Of a stretch of 37,401 nt of DNA, positions 31,747-37,401 are shown piece after piece. The translations under genes and the position numbers were made by a program. The notes beneath the pieces were generated by a model. The model searched no databases, was not told the origin of the DNA, and was given only the letters and a program-made list of their open reading frames with translations. Every line of letters starts with the position of its first letter. The stretch's first letter is position 1. Location: contig URTA01000022.1 in NCBI GenBank assembly GCA_900550645.1, forward strand, positions 1 to 37,401, written 5' to 3'. Origin of the DNA: an uncultured Porphyromonadaceae bacterium. Lineage in GTDB: Bacteria > Bacteroidota > Bacteroidia > Bacteroidales > Muribaculaceae.

Positions 31747-32856
31747 ATGACCATGAGCGAAAAGGAATCGAACAATACCCCAGGCACGCAGCCGGAATGT
31801 ATGCAACCGACCAACGTGGCCCGCAACCAGAAGATAGGCATCCTCGCCAATTATCCCGACAGCGAGGAGACGCGCATCCTGCTGACCCCGGAGGCGTGCG
31901 GCATGATAGTTTCCTCGGGTCACCATGTGGCGATAGAGGCCGGGCTGGGCATCGACATCAATTTCAGCGACGAGGACTATTCGCAGTACGGCGTGGAGGT
32001 CGTCTCGCGCGATGAGGCTCTCGCCATGCCGCTGGTCTTCAGCTTCCGTCCGCTGACCGCTGCGGACATCCGCAAGATGCAGCCGGGCGCAGCACTGATA
32101 TGCATGCTTGACAATACGCTATTCGACCGCAAGGTCATCGAGGCGTTGCTGGAGCGGCGCATCACCCTCGGCTGCCTCAACAACATGGCAAGCCACAACG
32201 AGGAGCCGGTGTTTGCCGATGTCATCGACGAGATAGACGGCCGCGCCGCCATCATGTACGCTGAAGACCACCTGTCATTCCTCGGCGGCGGCAAGGGCGT
32301 GCTCATCGCGGGTGTAGCGGGGATAAACCCTTGCGAAATACTGCTCATCGGCACCGGCACAAAAATCAACTATGCCGCCATTTCGGCCTTGGCCGTAGGC
32401 GCGTCGGTAACGATAATGGACAATGACGTGTCGGCACTGCAGCTGGCACGCCAGTTCTGCGGACAGAGTGTGACCACCTGCTCCATACACCCCAAAGTGC
32501 TGCTCAACCGCGTGAAGACGGCTGATGTCATCATAATGGACCATTGCACTCGCGATTTCGAGATGCCGCGCAACCTGCTGGGCGCGATGAAGCCTAATGT
32601 GTACCTGCTCGACCTGGCTGAGAACGAGCCGTCGCAGTCTGTGCCGCGCACCGTGGCTATGGCGATGTCGAACATACTGGTCAACTTCATCGACGAGATG
32701 GCAATGAAAAACGGCATCGACGGCATGATAACCACCACGCCCGGAGTGCAAGACGGCATCGTGACATACCGTGGCAAGCTGGTAGACAAGCTCATCTCGA
32801 GCTACCTGGAGATGCACGGCGTTGACCTCTCGCTCCTGATAGCCGGCGGCAACTGA
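31747..32856 (+). CDS. ald: Alanine dehydrogenase (AlaDH/PNT family)
   Basis: NAD-dependent interconversion of alanine and pyruvate plus ammonia. 369 residues from the ATG at 31747; a second ATG at 31753 is equally possible. The N-terminal domain has RILLTPEACGMIVSSGHHV and FSFRPLTAADIRKM; the Rossmann domain has EILLIGTGTKINYAAISALA and SVTIMDNDVSAL. The glycine motif reads GTGTKINYA rather than the usual GxGxxGxxA of alanine dehydrogenases, so the dinucleotide site is somewhat divergent. A lysine-degradation-type homologue is a weaker alternative. A glycosyltransferase gene follows at 33 bp. Confidence 0.82.
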   Translation: MTMSEKESNNTPGTQPECMQPTNVARNQKIGILANYPDSEETRILLTPEACGMIVSSGHHVAIEAGLGIDINFSDEDYSQYGVEVVSRDEALAMPLVFSFRPLTAADIRKMQPGAALICMLDNTLFDRKVIEALLERRITLGCLNNMASHNEEPVFADVIDEIDGRAAIMYAEDHLSFLGGGKGVLIAGVAGINPCEILLIGTGTKINYAAISALAVGASVTIMDNDVSALQLARQFCGQSVTTCSIHPKVLLNRVKTADVIIMDHCTRDFEMPRNLLGAMKPNVYLLDLAENEPSQSVPRTVAMAMSNILVNFIDEMAMKNGIDGMITTTPGVQDGIVTYRGKLVDKLISSYLEMHGVDLSLLIAGGN

Positions 32857-32889
32857 CGCAGCCGCGACGTTTCACCCAGACAGCAGCCT

Positions 32890-34038
32890 GTGGCACACAA
32901 CGAAGACAAGCCCCAATACCAACTCGGACTACACCATACCTCATCGCCGCGCCTGATACACATCGTGGGCGCAAACCGGTGGGACGAGCCATGGCGGCAC
33001 GCGCTGGACGTGTGCCGTCATTTCCGCAGCCTGGGGTGGAGCGTCACCGCCTACACTCGCGACGCCAAGGCGATAGACTCGCGTTTCCGCGCTGCGCTCA
33101 TCGACATACGCCACTGTCCGCTGCGAGGCCTGTTTGACGTGTACTCGGCATTGCAGCTGTCGCGTGACCTGCGGCAGGAACGCTACGGCACGATAGTACA
33201 CGTACACCGTTACCGCGACGCATTCGCCGTGCTTCTCGCCCGCCGCCTCGCCGGCCGCAGAGACATCCGCGTGGTCAGCACCCGCCACAAGCTGAAGCGC
33301 GGCGCGGCTCATGCGCTGGCGCGGCGGATATACCGCAACCTCGACGCGCAGACATTCGTGTCGCGCTCTGTCCGCGACCGTTTCCTTGCCACATGGCCTG
33401 ACGGCAATTACCCGTTTGACGCCAGCCGGCTGCACGTCATCTCACCGGCAGTCAACATACCAGACACACCGCCCGTGGCGGAAGCGGACAAAGGGCCGCG
33501 AGTGGTCCTGTGCCGTGCGCCGCTGCTGCCGGGCATGGGGCTGGAGACGCTCATAGACTCGCTGACAGCATTGCGCGAACTGAAAACGCGGCTGCGCATA
33601 GTCAGCAACGGCGACACGGACTACATCGACGTGCTGCGCCGCCGTGCGCAGGTGCGCGGCGTTATGGACATGATAGACTGGAAACTGCGCCCCGACGACA
33701 CGTACCCGCTCATCGACCAGTGCCATATCGGCGTTGACCCGACACTGCGCGGCGCGCCTTTCGGCCCGACGCACATAGAGTACATGGCGCGGCAGCGGGC
33801 GCAGGTCATCACCGCAGCCATATCCCCCTCCGAACACATCACCGACGGCAGCCAGGTGCTGATAGTGCCGCCGGGCGACGCTTACGCGCTCGGCGAGGCG
33901 TTGCGCCGGCTTGTCATCGACAGCGATTTGCGCCACGGCATCGCCGCCGCAGCGCGTCAGACATACCTCGACCATTTCTCGTGGGACGAGTGTGCCGAGA
34001 CCATCCGCCGCCTGTACGCCTCGATACAGCCCCGCTGA
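32890..34038 (+). CDS. Glycosyltransferase, GT-B fold (GT4-like)
   Basis: 382 residues from a GTG at 32890. The N-terminal acceptor domain begins LIHIVGANRWDEPWRHALDV and includes YGTIVHVHRYRDAFAVLLAR. The donor domain carries GMGLETLIDSL, LRIVSNGDTDYID, the APFGPTHIEYMARQRAQVI stretch in the usual E-containing donor site, and VPPGDAYALGEALRRLV. The acceptor is unknown. It is Arg-rich and GC-rich like its neighbours, and probably co-transcribed with alanine dehydrogenase. Confidence 0.87.
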   Translation: MAHNEDKPQYQLGLHHTSSPRLIHIVGANRWDEPWRHALDVCRHFRSLGWSVTAYTRDAKAIDSRFRAALIDIRHCPLRGLFDVYSALQLSRDLRQERYGTIVHVHRYRDAFAVLLARRLAGRRDIRVVSTRHKLKRGAAHALARRIYRNLDAQTFVSRSVRDRFLATWPDGNYPFDASRLHVISPAVNIPDTPPVAEADKGPRVVLCRAPLLPGMGLETLIDSLTALRELKTRLRIVSNGDTDYIDVLRRRAQVRGVMDMIDWKLRPDDTYPLIDQCHIGVDPTLRGAPFGPTHIEYMARQRAQVITAAISPSEHITDGSQVLIVPPGDAYALGEALRRLVIDSDLRHGIAAAARQTYLDHFSWDECAETIRRLYASIQPR

Positions 34039-34046
34039 CCGGACAT

Positions 34047-34589
34047 TCAGTCATTGTCAGTATTGCCGTAGGCAGCTTCCGGCTCTGCGGCAACAGACAT
34101 AGCATCGGCATCGGCATCCGCCTCTGCGGCGTATGGACGCGGCAGACTGCGATCAAGGCTGCGGTCGCCAAGGTAAATGAGGCTCAACGTATATTCCAGC
34201 GACTCGAGGGTATGCTGCCGCGCCTTGGGCAGCAGCTGACACTCCCATATCGTGATGCAGTGCCACCCCATGGCTGTGAGCTGCTGCGTCACGCGCTTGT
34301 CGCGCTCGCGGTTGCGGCCTATCTTTGCCTGCCAGTAGTCTGTGCGTGTCTTGGGCAATGAGAAATGGCGGCAGCCCTCGTGGCCGTGCCAGAAGCATCC
34401 GTTGACGAAAATGGCAGTGCGGTATCGGCGCAGCACGATGTCCGGCCGCCCGGGCAGACGAGGATGGTTCAGCCGGTAACGGAAGCCGCGGCTGAACAGG
34501 AACTTGCGCACCACGAGTTCGGGCTTGGTGTCGCGGCTGTGTATCGCCGCCATGCAGCGGTGGCGTTGCTCCTCGGTCATCCTGTCCAT
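34047..34589 (-). CDS. Very short patch repair (Vsr-type) endonuclease
   Basis: 180 residues. Vsr nicks beside T:G mismatches that arise from deaminated 5-methylcytosine. The N-terminal MTEEQRHRCMAAIHSRDTKP, the core RLPGRPDIVLRRYRTAIFVN, and GCFWHGHEGC (about residues 63-72, zinc/active-site His and Cys) are diagnostic, with WQAKIGRNRERD after it. The last 40 residues are an Ala/Asp/Glu-rich tail beyond the usual family length (about 135-150). No cytosine methyltransferase lies in the window, so it is an orphan here. The stop is 8 bp from the convergent glycosyltransferase stop. Confidence 0.92.
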   Translation of the reverse strand: MDRMTEEQRHRCMAAIHSRDTKPELVVRKFLFSRGFRYRLNHPRLPGRPDIVLRRYRTAIFVNGCFWHGHEGCRHFSLPKTRTDYWQAKIGRNRERDKRVTQQLTAMGWHCITIWECQLLPKARQHTLESLEYTLSLIYLGDRSLDRSLPRPYAAEADADADAMSVAAEPEAAYGNTDND

Positions 34590-34660
34590 TGTCCCGTCGT
34601 TTGAACCGTCTGCATTGTCAAATCATGGTCATTCAAAAGTGGTAAGGGAAATGAATTATT

Positions 34661-34708
34661 CTCATTTTAGTTCATCAGCCATGGCTGATGAACCACGCTA
34701 AATATGAG
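34661..34708. repeat. Nested inverted repeat with a perfect 24-bp palindrome
   Basis: The core 34670-34693 is a perfect 24-bp palindrome centred on CCATGG. Outer arms CTCAT-TTTAG (34661-34670) and CTAAATATGAG (34698-34708) also pair, with a CCACG bulge. It lies between fbp and vsr; no T-tract follows on either strand. With the hairpin at 34803-34844 it accounts for most of the 34590-34853 gap. Confidence 0.85.
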
Positions 34709-34802
34709 ATTTCACCTTGTACACGCTCAACCTCGTATTGTAGCCCCATGATTTTCCACCACTAACTACTTACAATGTCAACAACATCACGAGTAGGTGG
34801 AG

Positions 34803-34844
34803 GTTTGGCAAGACATTAACGGTTCAGTCAATGTCCTGCCAAAC
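34803..34844 (-). other. Hairpin just after the fbp stop codon
   Basis: GTTTGGCA/TGCCAAAC plus GACATT/AATGTC with one mismatch between (34803-34817 with 34830-34844; loop of 12 nt), 9 bp past the fbp stop. It could end the fbp transcript or protect its 3' end, but no T-tract follows, so I do not call it a standard terminator. Confidence 0.6.
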
Positions 34845-34853
34845 AATATTGTG

Positions 34854-36839
34854 TTATTTCCGTTCCTTGATTGCTCCGGTGCGGTATGCGTGGAGCAGCT
34901 CTTCCAGCTCGCTGATCTGCTGTTGCAGCTCGCGGCCTATGTCGGTGTCGCGCACGCGCACAGGGTCAGAGTTGAGTTCGACTATCTGCGTGGTGGAAAC
35001 GATGTCCGTGCCGCGCAGTACCGCGTCCTCGGCAGAGGTGAACGGCTCGTGCTGCACCATCTGGAAGCCACGGCTGTGGTAGATGAGCGTATATCCGGCG
35101 ATGCCGGTAGTGTTGTGGTACGCCTTGGAGAAACCGCCGTCGATGACCATCATCAGTCCGTCCGCCTTGACCGGAGTTTCGCCCTTTGAGGCCTTTACGG
35201 GGACATGGCCGTTGATGATGTGCCCGTGTCCGCCCTTAACGCCGAAGGCTGCGAGTATGCTGCGACATACGTCGGCAGAGGTGCGCAACTTGTAGTAGAA
35301 GCCTTTCTCCTCATGGCGTATATCCTTGTCGTCGAGGAAGTAACGTTCAAAAGTCGCCATTTTGCCCTTGTCAAACAGTGGGGAGTCAGCGCCGCACCAC
35401 AGATACCAATAGTAGTCGATCGCAAACTTCCGGTCGTCGGCAGCCGCGTCGGGGTTGAACGCCGAGCGCATCAGGTAGTCAACGGCATCGAGCAACGCCT
35501 TGCCCTTGTACTTTTTGCCGCGTATGTCCACCTCTTTGAGCGTGCCGTCCTCGTTGAGGGGTACGGAAGCATGGAAGAGCAGGTTGGAGTTTGTGACTGT
35601 GTACATAGAGCCGTGCGAGAACATGATGTCCATGTGCTGACGCAGCTTGTCGCTTATCATGAACGAGTGCGACAGCTTCTCGACCAGCTCACGCTCCTCC
35701 TCGGTAAGCTCGTATGGGTTCTCCTTTGAAACAGTCGGGAAATTTAGGTCGGGCATCTCGAAAATGCGGCCTTCTATCTCGACAGTGCCTTTCTCGCGGT
35801 CGATGGCGTGGAGAATGTCGCGAGCCTCCATGTGCCATTCCGGGTGCTGGGCTATGAGGGCATGTTCGAGCTTCCACTGTATCACGCTTATCGCCTTGTG
35901 CATGTGGGCAATGAGGCGGCGGCTCTTCTCGTTGTGTTCCGTGTCGTCGGCAGGGACCTTGGGCATGAATACCTCGCAGGGGTCATCGCCGTACACGTCC
36001 ATTGCAAACGAGGCCAGCGGCACGAGGTTGATGCCGTATCCGTCCTCGAGCGTAGCCATGTTGGCATACCTCAGCGAGATGCGCAGCACGTTGGCGATGC
36101 AGCATACGTTTCCGGCAGCCGCGCCCATCCAGAGTGCGTCATGGTTGCCCCACTGTATGTCATACGAGCGGTATCGGCTCAGGTTGTCCATGATGATGTG
36201 CGCCCCCGGGCCACGGTCGTAGATGTCGCCCAGAATATGCAGTCGGTCGATGCTTAGACGCTGTATGACATTGCATATCGCCTTGATGAAAGCGTCTGCC
36301 TCGCCCGTCGAGATGATAGTCTCGATGATGCGGTTGTAGTATTTCTGCTTGTTGATGTCAGAGGGGGACTCGTGCAGGAGCTCCTCGATGATGTAGGCAT
36401 ACTGCTTGGGGAGGTTCTTGCGCACCTTGGAGCGTGTGTATTTTGAAGATACGCGCTGAAGCACCTTTACCAGACGGTGCAGCGTGATGTGGTAGAAGTC
36501 GGTCATGTCGCCCTCTTCCTCCTCCTTGATGCGGTCCAGCTTCCGCTCCGGGTAATAGATGAGTGTGCAGAGCTGCCGGATGTCGTCGTCGCGCATAGTG
36601 TTGCCGAACAGCTCCTGTACCTTGCGCTTGATGTTTCCAGACGCATTGCGCAGGATGTGGCTGAACGCCTCATGCTCGCCGTGGATGTCGGCGACGAAAT
36701 GCTCCGTTCCCTTCGGGAGGTTGAGGATAGCCTCCAGGTTGATGATTTCGGCAGCGGCGGCAGTCACCGTGCCGAAGTTTTGAGAGAGCACCTCGAGCAG
36801 CCGCTTGTTGCAGGTGCCTTGTTGGCATGGCTGGTTCAT
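34854..36839 (-). CDS. fbp: Fructose-1,6-bisphosphatase, class III
   Basis: Gluconeogenic hydrolysis of fructose 1,6-bisphosphate. The 661-residue length is typical of class III, which is unrelated to the E. coli class I enzyme. It is a calcineurin-type phosphoesterase: FVADIHGEHEAF (D51, H53), GDIYDRGPGAH, WGNHDALWMG, and later HGSMYTVTNSNLLFHASVPL and IINGHVPVKASKGETP. The C-terminal GRELQQQISELEELL is a short coiled coil. It starts at the ATG at 36839 and has its own promoter, divergent from the lipoprotein gene at 37109. Confidence 0.95.
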   Translation of the reverse strand: MNQPCQQGTCNKRLLEVLSQNFGTVTAAAAEIINLEAILNLPKGTEHFVADIHGEHEAFSHILRNASGNIKRKVQELFGNTMRDDDIRQLCTLIYYPERKLDRIKEEEEGDMTDFYHITLHRLVKVLQRVSSKYTRSKVRKNLPKQYAYIIEELLHESPSDINKQKYYNRIIETIISTGEADAFIKAICNVIQRLSIDRLHILGDIYDRGPGAHIIMDNLSRYRSYDIQWGNHDALWMGAAAGNVCCIANVLRISLRYANMATLEDGYGINLVPLASFAMDVYGDDPCEVFMPKVPADDTEHNEKSRRLIAHMHKAISVIQWKLEHALIAQHPEWHMEARDILHAIDREKGTVEIEGRIFEMPDLNFPTVSKENPYELTEEERELVEKLSHSFMISDKLRQHMDIMFSHGSMYTVTNSNLLFHASVPLNEDGTLKEVDIRGKKYKGKALLDAVDYLMRSAFNPDAAADDRKFAIDYYWYLWCGADSPLFDKGKMATFERYFLDDKDIRHEEKGFYYKLRTSADVCRSILAAFGVKGGHGHIINGHVPVKASKGETPVKADGLMMVIDGGFSKAYHNTTGIAGYTLIYHSRGFQMVQHEPFTSAEDAVLRGTDIVSTTQIVELNSDPVRVRDTDIGRELQQQISELEELLHAYRTGAIKERK

Positions 36840-36940
36840 GGGTATGTTTGATTAAAGGTTAGACAGTATGATAACCGCGCCGAGGCGGCAGTGCCGCGTA
36901 GGGGAAGCCCGTGGAAACCGCGCCGCAACGGATTATGATG

Positions 36941-36972
36941 CGAAGATAAGCCTTTTTGCCGATGCTGCCAAA
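36941..36972 (-). promoter_or_regulatory. Promoter of fbp
   Basis: Minus-strand TTTG (36972-36969), 20 bp spacer, TATCTTCG (36948-36941); the -7 box has one change from TAnnTTTG. The leader would be about 95 nt. Confidence 0.65.
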
Positions 36973-37042
36973 AATAAACGTTTATTTCTGCTGCCGCCTG
37001 TGTTTTTCACCCTACCGGAGCGGAAATCTCGCGATTTATATC

Positions 37043-37050
37043 TAATTTTG
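37043..37050 (+). promoter_or_regulatory. Promoter (-7 box) of the lipoprotein gene at 37109
   Basis: TAATTTTG, an exact -7 box, 59 bp before the ATG at 37109. No TTTG at the expected -33 distance. The 36840-37108 gap holds this and the divergent fbp promoter, nothing else seen. Confidence 0.5.
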
Positions 37051-37108
37051 CCGTTATTAGGACAGAAACGTTTAACCAGTAAGTATAACCCATCAATATC
37101 ACGAATGT

Positions 37109-37401
37109 ATGGACAAGATATTTCACAAGTTTTTTTCGGCGGCTGCGGTCATGCTCGCGGCCGTGGCGTGTCTGCTGACTTCCTGCTCCAGCGACTCGCA
37201 GGATGTGGCTCGGCAGCTGCTTTCCACCGTGCCGTCGAGCGCGGGCGTGGTGGCTGTAATCGACACTGAAAGCATTATCGATGATGCCGGCGGCGCGGAA
37301 TACCTCAAGAAACTGGTGCGCGAACACGGCGGAAAGGCAAATGCTGACGACATATTCAAGGCGTGGGAGCCTACGCCGGTGGTGGTGTTCTCTGACGGCG
37401 G
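37109..37401 (+). CDS. Lipoprotein, N-terminal part (runs off the window)
   Basis: About 97 residues are visible from the ATG at 37109. The signal sequence MDKIFHKFFSAAAVMLAAVA continues CLLTSCSSD, a lipobox with Cys at about residue 26 for lipid attachment. The mature part begins SQDVARQLLSTVPSSAGVVA, with VIDTESIIDDAGG after it, which resembles the DUF4836 family of Bacteroidales lipoproteins; that assignment is tentative because the rest is outside the window. An ATG at 37105 in another frame gives no long product. Confidence 0.8.
   Translation, partial: MDKIFHKFFSAAAVMLAAVACLLTSCSSDSQDVARQLLSTVPSSAGVVAVIDTESIIDDAGGAEYLKKLVREHGGKANADDIFKAWEPTPVVVFSDG

Overview
The window reads as chromosome from a Bacteroidales bacterium, most likely a gut lineage such as Muribaculaceae (the family is an inference). 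Support comes from lineage-typical proteins (DUF2723, DUF4271, a DUF2795-type small protein, class III fructose-1,6-bisphosphatase, SCSS-type lipoproteins). Many genes also have Bacteroidetes promoters: a -7 box TAnnTTTG, often with TTTG 19-21 bp upstream. GC-rich housekeeping blocks alternate with visibly more AT-rich accessory blocks.

Layout. 1-8.4 kb (minus): a compact run from one upstream promoter: DUF2723 membrane protein, polysaccharide deacetylase, NAD-dependent epimerase, DUF4271 membrane protein, uroporphyrinogen-III synthase, a coiled-coil protein, and shikimate kinase cut by the window edge. 8.5-9.9 kb (minus): two small conserved proteins with their own promoters, and a cobalamin adenosyltransferase. 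9.9-12.0 kb: an inserted AlbA_2/ATPase gene, frameshifted, between two 103-bp direct repeats that each carry the dnaX promoter. 12.0-16.0 kb (plus): dnaX, a lipoprotein and a secreted alpha/beta hydrolase.

16.0-23.1 kb (minus): an accessory block. It holds a retron: promoter, msr-msd-like RNA closed by a 22-bp a1/a2 inverted repeat, a reverse transcriptase with NAxxH, YADD and VTG motifs, and a second protein with a HEPN-like RNxxxH motif. Next come a WG-repeat protein, a beta-propeller-like protein and a WYL regulator. These three share a 19-bp inverted-repeat operator placed exactly 9 bp upstream of each -7 box, which suggests a WYL-controlled regulon.

23.1-24.5 kb: a His-rich COG0523 metal-chaperone GTPase. 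24.6-30.0 kb (minus): a seven-gene operon that looks like an undescribed RiPP-type system. It encodes an 85-aa protein, a radical SAM/SPASM enzyme with a PqqD-like N-terminus, a 33-aa three-cysteine peptide, a SelO-like pseudokinase, an SPFH/GYF_2 protein, a small membrane protein and a zinc-ribbon membrane protein. The last three recall the Bacillus YdjI/YdjH/YdjG membrane module. 30.07-30.36 kb: a free-standing structured RNA gene with strong promoter and terminator.

30.4-37.4 kb: housekeeping again: two GT4-like glycosyltransferases, alanine dehydrogenase, an orphan Vsr endonuclease, class III FBPase and the start of a lipoprotein gene. I saw no tRNA, rRNA, CRISPR array or recognisable IS transposase.
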